This document shows positions 11,500 to 25,300 of a stretch of DNA of 64,000 bases, one piece after another (the first letter of the stretch is position 1; the number at the start of each line of letters is the position of its first letter). The translations under genes were made by a program, and so were the position numbers. The notes under the pieces are model-generated. The model ran no database searches, was not told where the DNA came from, and was given only the letters and a program-made list of their open reading frames with translations. The stretch covers positions 1-64,000 of the forward strand of contig JAGVSM010001691.1 in NCBI GenBank assembly GCA_022494885.1, written 5' to 3'. The DNA comes from Micrasema longulum (lineage: Eukaryota > Arthropoda > Insecta > Trichoptera > Brachycentridae).

Positions 11500-11712
11500 C
11501 TTGACACTTGTGCAATATTTACACACATGTCCACCCTTATTCCAATATAACACCCACCCTCTCACTAACTTACACTCACACAAACACACTAGTATGTATT
11601 GTACGTGTATTTAATGTATTTCTGTGGATATCTGTCATTGGTTTTATTCTCTGTATATTTTATTTGTTGTATTTTTGTTACATGTATTACTGTTGATATC
11701 CCCCATAAATAA
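11500..11712 (+). repeat. repeat shared with 5.8 kb
   Basis: CACTTGTGCAATATTTACAC, ATGTCCACCCTTATTCCAAT, ACATGTATTACTGTTGATAT CCCCCATAAATAAAAAAATT. Both copies contain an accidental frame of 60-80 codons starting at CNI/CNN, which is why similar peptides can be read from them; I do not think they are genes. Confidence 0.65.
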
Positions 11713-11809
11713 AAAAATTAAAAAAGATGTATTAACATTTGTTTCTTCAGGATTTTTTCCCATTTCGTGTTTACACAAAATGCTGAAATAATTTTTTTTA
11801 CAAACATCC

Positions 11810-12345
11810 CGGACGTATACAAGTATTTTGCCATCAAATCAGACGCCAAAATACGATATGTTTGACGTATAATATTTAGCCATCTAGAATAAAGACGGGA
11901 AAACAAAATATGTTTGACATACCATTTTTAGCCATCTTTCAACAGACACGGCACACTATTTTTGGAAATAGAGTAACTGTTGACAAAAAATATATGTTTG
12001 GCATATCATATTTTGCCATTTAAAACAAAGACGACAAAACAAGACATACCATAAATTGTCAACCATTATTCCATTTCTAAAGATAGTAATGTCACGTTTG
12101 TTGTAAAATCATGTTTGTTATTAAGTGTCATATCTTTATATTCCATCTTTGGAAATAGGAAAATAGACATATTATACAGCGACACGGCTAATATTATCTA
12201 ACTCTATTAAACGAAACATACCATATTTTGCCAGATTCTACAATCTACATCTAATCGGGACCAATCCGGTGATATATATGTATATATATATATGTACTCA
12301 ATATGCATAAAAAAGTAACATGTCATACTTAGCTATCTTTATTAT
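11810..12345. repeat. diverged periodic repeat (GACATACCATATTTTGCCATC)
   Basis: Versions of TATGTTTGACATACCATATT TTGCCATC begin near 11823, 11858, 11909, 11993, 12042, 12216 and 12315, often followed by AAAGACGACAAAAC. Spacing is 35-175 bases. No match to the other families in the window. Confidence 0.55.
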
Positions 12346-12934
12346 TTATTTATTTATTAATGAACTTAGTCCATTAAAAAAAATGGCAAAGACATATTTT
12401 TTTATTTATTTATTTTATTTTATTAACATAAACGGCAAATCTGCCTTTTACAAATATTTATAATATTAACATATTTGGCTTAATATATTTTTTTTTTCAA
12501 AAACATGAATATTAAAAACAAGATTTAAAAAAAAAAATCACACCATACAGGATTTATATTTGAAAAAATAACCTAAAAATTATACAGCATATTCAGTAGA
12601 AAGTTTAAATAATAAAACATTCTACAGTAAAACAACAAGAAAATCATAAGTACTGTTTCACACAGCTAGGCAAAGTGAACAATTTTTTTTATATAAAATG
12701 CATGAATAAATAAATATAATTACCATTCACCATCTTTGAAAAAGTTTAAAAGGTTTGTTCTATGGGAACAATACCCTACACTTAATATATCAGATACGTG
12801 GGAATAACTATTGCCGAGTTCATGAAGTCTATTTAATACTGCATTACAAGTATACATTGTCCGTGAATTGTTGCTACAAAACGGTGGCACCTGTCTAGTC
12901 ATTCTTCCAGGATATGATATAATATCATAAAAAT

Positions 12935-13262
12935 CGTTCCCCGATCCGCAACCAATGGATCATATGGCACTGCATTAAATTACCAAGCATCACTGACGTA
13001 TAATAAATAAACCCGTTACTCCTATACTAGCTACATCTAAAATTTAGAAAATATTGCGTTGCCCTCAATAATTTGAAAAAAAAGAGATAGCGCATCATGA
13101 CTCACATATAATCATTTACCATTCGCCTACCGTGTTTGAGGTCCCCGGTTCGACTCCTGGATAGGTCGTCATACAATAGTTGTTGAAAATATGGTTATAC
13201 ACTGAAATATTTAACTGTCCTTGGACTGGTCTATAGCCTATACAGATAACCTTACCCTTAAG
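12935..13262 (+). mobile_element. SINE family 2, two fragments in opposite orientation
   Basis: 12935-13010 matches the tail on the minus strand (GCACTGCATTA context), while 13120-13262 is the head and body on the plus strand: CATTCGCCTACCGTGTTTGA, CCCCGGTTCGACTCCTG (box B), then ACTGGTCTATAGCCTATACA. Either two insertions or one rearranged copy. Confidence 0.6.
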
Positions 13263-13879
13263 TAACAGATAGTCGACATGTGCTGCATTTGAAGTATCAA
13301 ACAGAGCTGTATGTAGAGTAAATTAAGCTAGGGCAAAAGCTTCTGTAAAACGATCGAAATATGTGAAAGATAATGGATTTCAATTTACATATAAATACAA
13401 CACAATTATACAAGAATAAAATGTAAAAGTTATTTATAAAAATATACACATAACAAGACTGATACAACTGAAAACATGCGTTTAAAACAAGTACTATCAG
13501 AAAAAAATCTGATACCTTTTCAACATTAAAAAAATGTATTGTTCTAAGCACAGAATGTATAATTGAGGTTTTAAACATATTAAAACGACTTTATAATAGG
13601 CCTACCTCCATAATTTTGCGGAGTTACTTTCGTTTTAAGATTCATTCTAGTTTTTTGGGTTATCAGACCAAGAACGTTGTAACGTCATCTGTTGAGAATT
13701 TTTAATCGTATAATGGCTATCAAATTTAACCTAAATCTTTTTTATTAATTTGGTGCACAGACACAGTACTCACTACATTGTACATAAATAATTTAACACT
13801 TTTATTCTTCAATCATTACTATGAACCATTAATTTATTATATTTAGTGTCATTGAACATAAAATACTTTTTTAAAGTTA

Positions 13880-14075
13880 ATATGTGCAAGCCTTATTTTC
13901 CAATTAAAAAACAGCTGCTATTTTTAATAATAAAAAAAAAAACAATATAATATGTGTCTTTTTGATATTTATTTTCGTTTTTTAGTCCACATTTTTGACC
14001 AACTTTTTTATGTTCACAAGTCTGTTTTTTAGTTGGCTGCAAGATATTGCTTTGAGCAATAAGTCCGCCAAAGTA
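13880..14075 (-). repeat. repeat shared with 26.9 kb (coding-like)
   Basis: On the minus strand GGACTTATTGCTCAAAGCAA, CTTGCAGCCAACTAAAAAAC, AAAAAAGTTGGTCAAAAATG, TGGACTAAAAAACGAAAAT and CAGCTGTTTTTTAATTGGAA. One frame contains SWSKMWTKKRK-like text. Followed directly by a MITE A fragment. Confidence 0.6.
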
Positions 14076-14084
14076 CTTCAAGTA

Positions 14085-14330
14085 CCAAACAGAGAGGGAA
14101 AACATTTTTGAGAAAGGGATATGAAAGTCCAGGCATTTACAGGGCTTATTACCTGTCATTGGCTGGTTTAAGTGACCACATTACACACTGTGTCACATTC
14201 ACCATTCTGCCTATGTTAAAACCTCCACATTACCTCAACTCTCCATCTGTTGACTTTTGTAAAGTAAAAGAGCTGAAACTTTTATCACGTGGGTGAGATT
14301 AATCCGTCTGAACTAATTCACCAACAAGGC
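14085..14330 (-). mobile_element. MITE family A, partial copy
   Basis: Reverse orientation; contains GGCATTTACAGGGCTTATTA, CCTGTCATTGGCTGGTTTAA, CACACTGTGTCACATTCACC and CACGTGGGTGAGATTAATCC. TIRs are not seen at the ends. A 62-codon frame over it has no meaning. Confidence 0.75.
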
Positions 14331-14479
14331 AGTTCCTTTACGTCACAATAGTCAATATTGAAAGCATCCACCACATACCCGAATCCGTTTTAAAGACTAA
14401 ATGTCTTACTTTGTATTCACTCATAAAAGCAAGCAATTTTTTTTTCCTTACGAATTGATTTTATTTCTTCCTCTAGTAA

Positions 14480-14960
14480 CCAAATTCAGTAAGGAAACGC
14501 GCGAACAAATATTTACATTTACAACTTTCAACGTCCCTTTCACTGTCGCTCTAAAACCCCCCTCGTCGTCCACAAGGTAGGGACAAGGGGAAGTATAAAT
14601 AAAACAAATAAATAAATCCTTCACCTAGTTCAAACCCCTTTATGTCGACAGTGATAGGAAACGTTAGAAACTACTCTCTGGAGCACCAGAACCCCCACAG
14701 GTGACCCGCACGGCCGGTCACAAAAGCACCAGACTTACCCAAAGACTACTGGCTGCAAACGAACTCATGCCACCACTCATATCTACTCAAACTGAAATCA
14801 TTAAAGAATTTTACCTCATAAAGCGTAAGCAATAAAGGAGACGTATATTCTCGTGCTCAGGGGAGTCCTCGGCAAAAGATGTCCACTGACACGGGATGTC
14901 TGGGGGCTGAGGTTTTTGATTGCGGGCGCCCGTAGATGTTAGACACGTCCAGTGACTTCT
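14480..14960. other. GC-rich, coding-like block, unassigned
   Basis: Composition is well above the surroundings, particularly 14640-14750 and 14850-14950. Frames read RILVLRGVLGKRCPLTRDVW (+) without clear splice sites or family. I think it is a decayed retroelement but cannot name it. Confidence 0.3.
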
Positions 14961-14989
14961 GTTTAGTAAAGGATTAATATATTTTTTAA

Positions 14990-15254
14990 ATATATCGGTA
15001 GTCAGATGGCAGAAGGGACACCATCTGTATTTTTGTCTGTGTTTAAGTTTTCAAAAGTTTAAATTAATATTTCAGTAAATACACATGGAAAAAAGAAAAA
15101 AAAAACAGCATTAGTTAGAATGGTATTTTATCATTGAAAAGTAACTCGAAAATATTTTAGTTTGGATTAAAGTCTTGAAATTAAGTCTTATTTCAGCTGT
15201 CCTGAACACGTTTGAAAATTGCAGATGGTCCTTTCTGCCATCTGACTACCTATA
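14990..15254. mobile_element. MITE with ~32-bp TIRs
   Basis: GGTAGTCAGATGGCAGAAGG GACACCATCTG (14997-15027) and CAGATGGTCCTTTCTGCCATCTGACTACC (15223-15251) are inverted. The interior is AT-rich with no frame. Single copy here. The flanks are ATATAT and TATAT, hinting at a TA-type target. Confidence 0.78.
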
Positions 15255-15453
15255 TGTTTGGACCCCTGTATTTAGTACCCTTACATTTCATGTACAAGGC
15301 TAAGGTACTCGGAAAAAATCGTTTTTGTTTGTCTTGGAAATGGGATGTTCGATCACTGATTTTGGTTATTACTTTTATGAGTCAAGGATTAATTAACCAC
15401 CGTAATATCCGGATATAGACGTTATTATACATAAAAAAAAAAAACATATCAAC

Positions 15454-15801
15454 AATGTTTTGAGTATGTCCAAATGTTTGCAGGTTGTTTCAGACGTTGA
15501 CTTGTAGGTGAAATAATTCAGCTAGATGACTCTCGCCCACATCAACAAATATTTCAGCTCTTTAACTTCTCAATAGTCAACAGATGGAAGAGTTAAGAAA
15601 ATATGGATGTTTAAAGATGGGCAGAATATTGAATGTTACGCAGTGTGTAAAGTAGCCACTTAAACCAGCCAATGACAGGTCATAAGCCTATTCTCTTCTC
15701 AAAAATGTTTTCATCCCTGTTGCAACAAATTTAGACCTAAATAATTCCCCAGGGAGGAAATCCAGCCTGTCTGCAAACATTTACACATTCTCAAAACATT
15801 T
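15454..15801 (+). mobile_element. MITE family A, complete copy
   Basis: The left end AATGTTTTGAGTATGTCCAA ATGTTTGCAGG and the right end CCTGTCTGCAAACATTTACA CATTCTCAAAACATT are inverted repeats of about 35 bp. The middle contains ACCAGCCAATGACAGGTCAT. About 350 bp, no coding capacity. It is the reference copy for the family in this window. Confidence 0.78.
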
Positions 15802-16226
15802 TTAAAAACCACATACATCTTTTTAAGCTCGAGACACTACCACGCCCCCCTTCGGGATCCCTAACGCGGTTCGATTCTCTGTTTAAAATGTATTTAGGAC
15901 GTTAGGAGTATTAAAATGATGCCTTAAGTTCCACTTTTCCATGTTCAAATGTTTCTGTTGAAATACAAAGAAGAGTTTTTATTTTATTTTGATGCTTTCT
16001 TCTTTTTCTTATGATGCCACTTCACGGTGAAGGCTGACTATCATTATGGCAAATTTAAGTTTGAATGCAGCCGCTCTGAATAAAGAGTTGGAGTTACAGT
16101 GGAACCATTTTCTTAATTTTTGCTTGTTATTTGATATGGACTATTTCGTACCTACATCTCTCCTCGCATATATAGTTTATCTTTCTTTGAAGTTTTTTAA
16201 ATTCTGTTTTTTTTTCCGTCTTCCAG

Positions 16227-16376
16227 TCTTAAGTTTCTTTTACCCCTCGACGGAAGAGGAGTGCCTGGCGCAGGACCAGCGCCGCTCCGGACTATGCCTG
16301 AACCCCTACCGCTGTCACCAGAAGGGAGGGACCTCCAGTGGAACATGTGCCCACGGGTTCGGAGTATGTTGCGTGT
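16227..16376 (+). CDS. CUB gene exon: six-cysteine clip-like segment
   Basis: A pyrimidine-rich tract and CAG precede 16227; GTAAGT follows 16376. Read with two leading bases and one trailing base. It encodes about 50 residues with cysteines in a C..C..C..C..CC order, ending GFGVCCV. This resembles the Cys-rich segment before the first CUB domain in related arthropod proteins. A longer open frame runs back to an ATG at 16046, but that extension is Phe/Leu-rich, lacks a signal peptide cleavage pattern and crosses the acceptor, so I treat it as intron. Base composition rises sharply in GC over 16250-16370, as expected for coding sequence here. Confidence 0.88.
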
Positions 16377-19300
16377 GTAAGTTTTTTAATTTTTTTTTTA
16401 AAGAAAAATAAATATTTGCGCTCTTATGATTTACCCAAATATTTAATTTTTAGGGCCATTTTCAACGAGTTGTAATTAGAAAATGTAAATGAAGTTGGAG
16501 TAGAGTGGGATTAGAACCACGAACAATTGGCCCGTGAGTCCGAGACACTAGCCACAGAACCACAACCCGATTTTTAAAAATATCTTTACACAAATAACTT
16601 CTTTGGTAACAGCGTCCGTTGCAGGACTTTACATTGCTTCTGAGGTTGTACCTATTTTTGTCTTGCGTTTGCAGTTTTTCATTCAATAACAGTGTAAAAT
16701 GTTACTATGTTTTTGAGGATGAATAAACGTCAATCGGGGTAAGTTGTACCAGGCCCCATGAAAGCGGAACTTGTGGCATATGAAAACAAAGTAAAAAATA
16801 ACAGTAACGATATGTTTCCTGTTTTTTTATAAACTTCAATTGGTAAAAACAACGTGTGAATATGTTTTCAATTAATCGAGATAGACCAAAAATCAGTTCA
16901 CTCACTATAAGTAGTTGTACTAGCAAGATTTGGAAACTCATATAAAATTGTGTCTTTATTCGATGTTTTTATTATTTATTCGTACAATTTTAAGTAATAA
17001 ATTATGTAACAATAATAACAAATATTAATACTGTTGGTTGAAAATTACATTAGTACGATTGCGTACTATTGAGTTAGGAGGGTATCGTTAACGAAAAGGC
17101 GGACTGTTATGGAAAAACGAATTTCATTCAGTTTTGTAAGAGGTTGGGAGTATTTCAATAAAGAGTAGGAACATTGAATTGCCGCCTATCTTTGATATGA
17201 TGTAATTGTCCTTCAATTTCGGGCACTGGATGATGAAATGCACTATATGTAACAATTTATGATAACTATAGAACGACGCGCGACGATTCAAGAACTTTTA
17301 TGCAATGTGATGTTTTGTCAAAAATGTTGTGGTCTTTGTTACAAATACAAATTATCGAATTTTGAATTTCTATCTTGATATCAGGTAGGTACCATAATGA
17401 TGGGTCAAAGGAAGGACGGGAAAGAAAGGTGATCGGCCAGGAATAATATAGATAAATGCTGTTATTTACCTAACAGGTATATCATAGACGGAAGGTTCCG
17501 GGTTCGATTCCTGGTGAGAACACAAAAATTGAAAATGTGGTTTTTCTCAAGCCTGGGTGTTCTGTGATGTAATTCACCACTGTGATTGGGCCTCCTGGCC
17601 TGTTGTGGTGCAAAAATAATAATAATAATAATAAAAATAAAAAAAAATAAGAAGTACCGACTAAAAAATCCCAGAAGTAAAAAAAGTTCAATTTCTTGGT
17701 AGATATCATGGAAATTTAATAAGGAGGATCATAATATTTTAAAATAATTTGAAGTGAAATTAAATTGACAATATATAGTATAGTATCAATAGTATCAATC
17801 TATAGTATCAATTTGTTGACAAATAATCAAATCAGTTTTGTTATTTACAAAAAATCCCTCGTAAGACATTATTAAAATAATTTATATTTACCGCGATCTA
17901 TAATGTTGGGTAAAGGAGTCTATAAAATTTAAGTATCAAGTATCCAATTTTGAGAAGGATAACGGAAAATTATCCGACGAGTTTATGTTCCTCAACACGA
18001 AGATTAGAATATTAGTAGGTTAATCGTATTTCATTCTAGTATTCTGTTTAGTACAACTTAATGGTTTTACTGTTTCGCTGACATCGACTTACATTCAATT
18101 ATTTATTGGAAATTATCATCATTATGATATTATATGACATGGCGATTTTAACTCCAAGGGGCAATAAATCATAAACAATGATCACAAATGAAGTATTAAA
18201 GCTGCTAATGAAATGTTAAATATTCTATATCTATAATCTACAGATCTAATTATTAATGAGCGGATGTAAAAAGTGAAATTCTAATTTACAATCAGCTTCG
18301 CATCTACTTATACCAAATTTATGTGTAACGCATGGAGGCATAATTCGTTTTACCTCTTAAACAACAAGTAAAAATTGTCGTTGTTCTTACTCAGGCGGCC
18401 TCCGTGGTGTAGTGGTCAAGACGCTTGACTCACGCACGGAAGGTTCCGGGTTCGATTCCCGGTGAGAACACAAAAATTAAAAATGTGATTTTTCTCAAGC
18501 CTGGGTGCTCTGTGATGTAATTCACCACTGTAATTAGGCCTCCTGGCCTGTTGTGGTGCAAAAAAAAATGTGAAAAATGTAAAAAGATACCAGTGGCTAA
18601 CTTTACTCACATCAAGTTATATACACATGTAAAAAAATAAAAAAATAATGATGAGTAATAATCATTAATATTTTTTTAGATTTTCTCTTTTACACAAAAA
18701 AGAGTTTATTATTTACCGTAACATATCGGTTCCTTAGAACAGACATTGCCCATTTAGAAACCAATAGACCTGTACAAATATTTTGCTATACCACACTATT
18801 TTCCTGTTTGACCTGTACTCACCATAACACAATAGCAAACTATTTTGTACAATCATGTATATATTTGCGTTTTTGAAATAAATAAAATAATAAAAAATAG
18901 CCGTTGCTTTTACAAAAAGAAAAATTATTTTAAAAAATACAAAAATTTGAAAATAGTTTTCTAGTATCTAAAATAATTCGATTCGATTAATCTTATCTCA
19001 ACAATAAAGGTTTCAGCTCTTTAACTTCAGTAAAATCAATGGAAGAATTTAAAAAATATGGATGTCCAAACATAGCCAAATGGTAAATGTTACATAGTGT
19101 GTAAAGTGGCAACTCTAACCAGTCAATGACAGGTCATAAGCCTTATATTTATATAGGCATTTGCCTAGACTTCCATATTACCTTCTCTAAAATGTTCACT
19201 ATCCCCGTTGTAATTTGTTAAATATATAGGTGTTTGTTTTCTTTTACGTAAACAAAGGGCAAAGGATTAATAAAAACTGCGTGATAATAAAACAAATGTT

Positions 19301-22300
19301 TAAAATTCAAGATGTAAAACAGTAAGGGCTCTACTTTTAAATAACAGCAATACGACTTTTAACGATAGTCGTAATATTGAAGTATAATAACTGCAATAAA
19401 AAACAAACTTCAGATCATTTTCACGTGGCAAAGCCTGTCTTCTTCGCCCGATACATTCACATATCACAGACATTTGAATTTACTCAGAAAACATTGTTTA
19501 TGATTTATTGCATCTTTAGTTTAAGCCATTGATGTTAATGCTTTTGATTTAAAATATTGTAACTTGTATTTTTTCGTTTGTTCGACACCAGTTACAGCAA
19601 CATGCGGAAACGAAATAAAGAACAACATAACGTACTTCGTCTCCCCCGAGTTCCCAAGCTTGGCCAGGAGTATGGATAGCTGTGCTCTCACGGTACACAA
19701 GATGGAAGGGGCTTCCCAACTGAGACTGGACTTTGTTCATTTTAATTTGGTAAGACTACAACACGTATAGCGCGTACATACCAAACTCACAAGACATCAG
19801 ACATCACTGAGGTGCTTAACTGAGCATTCATCGCTCAAATGAAAAATAAAAGTAAACCATTTTTTCAAATATGCGTCTCAATGTAAGGTCGTGATCAAAC
19901 TTGGCATTCGCTGAAAGTAAGCATAAGTCAAATAGGCCGTTCATTGTATCAAAATAATAAACTAAATTAATGTTTGCAGTAGATAATATTTATGTTCTTT
20001 GTTACAGAAGTGACATATTTTGTACATATAAGTACACTACACAACAAAATACAGAAATCTGAGTTTTTCCGCATGTATTTTGGTATAAATTAAGTTTCAT
20101 TGATTTCCTCAAGGATATTTACTATCAATCATCTTAGATGAAATTATTTATATTAGCCGTGGTTTAACAAACATCTTCGCAACCAAATAAACGAAGATAA
20201 AATCAAAGACAAGTGAAAGTTGAAATGCCTTACTTTTCAGGAGACAGTTTTATGTGTTTCAAACACTGCGGGAATCAAATCTTATATTGAAAGAATGTTC
20301 TTTTTTCCATTAAGATATAATATAAAGAAATAACACTCCATACAAATTCGAGCTAAAAAACGAAGGTAGCAAGTATTGTCACGTCATATCAAGTCGACTT
20401 TGACAAGCAAAACAGGTAGTACAGTAAAAAGCACGGACTGTTAGATCGGTCTACTATAAGTTCAATTCAGTATGTCGGTCCCTTCCGCATACGCGTCACC
20501 TTTGTTTGTCGTTTCGCTTTACGTCCGACTAACTGAGCAGGACGGAGACAGGATATAGCTCACGAATTGTAACATATTAATTAGACGTTTTTCGACATAA
20601 AAATAGCTATTTTAAACGAGTATTCATTAAGATAAGAACATTACTTTCCGGAAAAAGGTTATACCATCGCTTTTCCAGATCGATTTATGCAGTATCTTAG
20701 CGTACATACGAGTATGGGCATTTTAGTAATTTAGAGGAGAAAAATAGTCGGCGAACGCTCGCAAAAGACTTAAGTCCGTTCTATCAAACATATGCCAATT
20801 GGCCGCAGGTTGAGGGAACATATTTCAAACGCTTATGTTTACTCTATTTATATACCTCAATGTTTTTTTCTCCATACTTATAGGAATTGGATCATTGCTA
20901 ATAATCGGGAAAAAAAGTAAGGTGAAAACTTCAATGTTACGTCGTTTAAGGCGTAAAGTTAGAAAAGGTTCTTCTACGAGAATTTTTTTTTTGTAGCCGA
21001 TAACTAATTAATTCATTTTGTGTAATAAAGTACATTGATAATATTATCCCTAATAACGTTATTTGGCTTACGTGTTTTGGAATATGTTTGAACATAGTTG
21101 CATACTACAAGATGAACAAATAAAATTAAAAAAATAAATAGTTGACTCATGTGATTATTCCCCCACAGAAATAGTAATGATAAAATAATTTGAATAACTG
21201 CATACATACATATTAAATATTATGTTTACGGTTTTACTGCCAGCAAGCTTGAAAAATAAAGTAAATTTCATTTGTAGCATTTCCATCTAGCACGCACGTA
21301 CAGAATGCTCGCGATAGGTTAATGTTTCGAGAGAATTTATAGCCGAGATTACGATAGTTGTCTCCTAATAAGGTTGCCTAGAAATTGAATTAAATGTACG
21401 ATTTATAACTATGATCATCGCGTAATGTAATCATTATGATTATGTGTGGATAATTGAAGCTTCTATTGCATCGGTTATGCGACCAGTTTTTGCTCCTAAC
21501 GAGATCTCAAACTACTGTTACTGGCCTGGCCTCTTGACTAGAGGATTCTCCACTCGAGTTTCAAGTAATTGCTATATGAGCTCAGTGCTACCCTGAACGA
21601 CCTGGACTCGATTACGAGCACACACCTACAACGACATCCACCCGATACATAAATAACTGTTGATCGCATAACTTTTATCCCCGTGTTAGAAGTTTAAGAG
21701 AAATGTCTCTAAATACAAGCACATAATGGGATTACAAAATTAAATCTAAATTTCATAAATTAAATAGCACGCAGGTAAAATTCAAACCTTTCGCACGAAT
21801 TTTAAATTAAAAAAAATACGCAATAATAATTTATTACTTTATAGGAATAAAATCCCACCCGCATAAATGAAGGTTTTAGCTCAATTTCACATACATCAAC
21901 AGAAGAAAGAATTGTAGGGATATAGATGTTCAAATATGGGCAGAATAGTGAATGTTACACAGTGGGTAAAGTGGCCACTTAAACCAGCCAATGACAGGTC
22001 ATAAGCTCTGTAGATGCCTAGACTTCTATATTACCTTCTCTAAAATGTTCTTGATCTCTGTTGTAATATGTTAATGAATACCACGGTTTTACTATTTTTA
22101 TGTATTTTAAAGAAAAAAAATCATAGAAACATCTACTTTAAATGCACTGTATAGAAACTGAAAAAATTATAAATTTTGTACATATGTACATATGTTTAAA
22201 TATTAAATAAAGTGTTGCTGTGATATTTGTTGTTTTTAGACAATATTTGGAGCTAACATAGTATATCACAACAGAGAAGAAGTTCATTTGTTGATGTTCG

Positions 22301-25300
22301 TGAAATGAAAGAGGTGAAACCTTTATAAATAAAGGTGAGATTCGTCGGATTGAATTGTTGTAATTTGTTAATATAAACAGCTCCCCATGGAGTTGAATCC
22401 AGTCCTTGTATACAAAAATTTGAACAAACTCAAAATATTATTAATATTTGGAGCTTTGCTGGTTTTTAGTGTAAACCAAACAAAAATTATTACAATCAGT
22501 TAAATTAAAAATAACGGTTTTTCAAAAACTCATGTAGTAGTTGAACTTTTCATATTTAGGTTTGTAAAAATATTTAATAAACAATGCTTAAAACCTATAT
22601 AAAAATTCGTTCATATATATTCATATATAATACCTTAGAACTTAGGACTGTCAAAAAATGAGTGATAGTGGCGGTACATAATGATGGAAATGCTAATTAA
22701 ATTTGGTTTTTCTTTCATTATCTAAATTGATAGGACAATAGCTGTTTTTACAAAAACACCGTAATTGAGGAACAGTGAATTTGAGGTACCAACGATTTTT
22801 TTAGAAATATTCGTGGAAGATTGATTGTACAAATGCGTAAATAGAGAATAATAAAATCCAATATCATTTAGGAAAATTTTGGGCATTTGATAATTTTAGA
22901 ACTAGGTCTTCATTTGAATTTAAGCCGTAGCTTTCATTTCCCCTTTCACTGTGAGTTTCGTAATTTGTATGGAAGGCAACTTATTATATTATGCATGTCG
23001 GATATTGTAATTATTTCTCATGACTATATTACAATTACACGAATGATAGCAAAAACTATATAAACAAAAATCAACAGATAAAACAATTGAAGAAATACGG
23101 ATGTTCAAATATAAGCAGAAAGGTGAATGTTACATGGCATGTGAAGTGACGCTCCCACTTGCTTTTTAATGATGCTCACGCTTGCACACATCTGAATACT
23201 TATTCTCACACGAATAGATACAAACACACCTCTACACTTATTCTCATACAAATACACGAAATATATACGCACGTACACATTTAATGTACCATAATTTAAT
23301 ATGTATGATTTTTATTTAGAAACTTCGTTGGTCTGTCTTTTAAATCTTTATCTTTATCTTTAATATGTTATTTCATCATTGTTGACAGTATTTTTATGTA
23401 AAATAAATATACCAGCCAATGTTAATAGTCCTGGGCCCCGATTATAATGAGAACTTGACAGAGTTATCTTCGACTGTCTATAAAGAAAAACCGATATTTG
23501 TGTACGAAAATGAGTATATTAGCATGAAAATTTAAAGTAACTTCATTGGTAACCTGTAATTGAACATGTTTAGAAGAAAATAATGTATGCATATTCTGCT
23601 TTTCATACAGAAAACTTATTTTTACTTTGTAGATAAAATTGAAGATAAATCTTAATTTCCCATTGTAATCGGGGCCCTGGACCTTTCTTAAACGGCCAAA
23701 TTAAAGTCTAAAGTACATTCACGGAGACTGGACTGCTGAACACGTGCGAACCACGAGCCCACTGCGTAATATTACGTGATTTGTCCATTTCACATCGTAG
23801 CAAAAATCCACAGGACGTGATGAAATAAAATACCGTGGATTGGTATTTATTATAATATAATTATTGATATATTTAGTGCCAGGTGAATACAATAACAGTA
23901 GAGCATGAAGCCGACTAATCTCCACTCGATTTTCTTGTTGAAGGGTTTTTATCTGAGAGCCTTCTTTTTCTTTTTCCACATCCGCTCCTAAAAGGAGCAT
24001 GTTGACATCACCAGACGCCTCCAGGAGACCCTATCGCCAGCCAGCACTTTCGCCTCCTCCCACGTCCCGCGTCCCAGTTAGTTCAGCCGAATAAAGACGA
24101 AAGCTCGCCATCGACGGCCTTCCAGAATGGCGGGAACCCGCAGGTGTAAAGAAGAGGCATCTTGAGTTTAGGTTCTCCTGAGGCATGCGCAGCACGTGTT
24201 CAAGCCAGGTCTACCGTCGCATCTTCAAGACGCTCGCTCGGAGCCTGCTGCGTCCGTTTTCGGACTTCAATGTTAGTTCCGAAATCAAACCACCTAACGC
24301 CTAATATTCTCACAAAACTCAGAAATTTGGTGTGTTGAGCTTTGGTAAGGTGAGAATCTGAGAGTAGCCACTGAATAAATAAAAAAAGAATATAATAAAT
24401 TTCGATGCACCCTAATTTTACTGTCCTGTATGGATTTGAACGATACATGTGAAATGGGCCATTCTCTGTCGGATATCACGCGACTGGTTTATTTACTTGC
24501 TAATTCTAGAAATAATGAACATGGTATAGCCATTTTCCGTAAAGTATCTACTAGATTAAAATAATTGTATATTTACCTTCTGTGGTTTGTGCTCTCTGGG
24601 CCAGTCATTTAATTAATTTATGGTATTTTTTAAAAACCCTTTTGTGTAGGGCCAACCAAACCGGCTTACTGGAGAATGTGATTCGGATCTCTTCATTCTT
24701 TCTGGAGGAAGTTCTAGAGACTTCAGGCTATGCGGGACGAATAGTGGACAACACAGTAAGTTGGATATCTTTTTAGTACATATATAAGAAATAAAAAACA
24801 ACAATCACGTTTTATTTAGGTGTTAAAATAAGTTGAGTCTGTTTTTTTTCAAATTTCAAAATGAGCACCAAAAGTAGAAAACAATGGTAAAGGTTTCCTT
24901 CGAAAGGAATTTTTCTGCTCTACAAGATTTGTTTGATCAAGTGTTTGTTTTTACGTTACATATATATATTATTTTTAGTCGATTAGGTTGCGCAACTCCA
25001 CTAACCTGCTGACGATGAGGCGCGACGTGTGCTGGAACCTAGCCGGTAAAGCTGGGGGTCGTGAGACGCTAGCACAGCTTATATGGAGCTGTTGTTTATT
25101 TTGATTTGTTAAGCACTTCGCTCGGCTGATGTTAGATTAGTACGGCAGTTTCAATGTTGTTACCGGCACTCGCCAAATTATTGTTACGTGGAGTGCGCTA
25201 GGAAATGGGAAGGGCGGGTAGGTAGATATGGATTTGGTTGAGAGTTGGTCCGAACACAGGCCTTAAAAATAAATGAAATGTAATTTACTTGGACAAACAT

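Noticed and set aside
16046..16226. Extending the first CUB exon back to the ATG at 16046
   Set aside because: The extension crosses a clear polypyrimidine tract and acceptor and encodes Phe/Leu-rich text without homology to the family.
18394..18470. Apparent tRNA gene (also at 7.6, 32.2, 35.8, 54.6 and 58.8 kb)
   Set aside because: Each tRNA-like head is followed by a body and tail shared between copies, so these are SINEs. None has a free 3' end with a T-run terminator directly after the acceptor stem.
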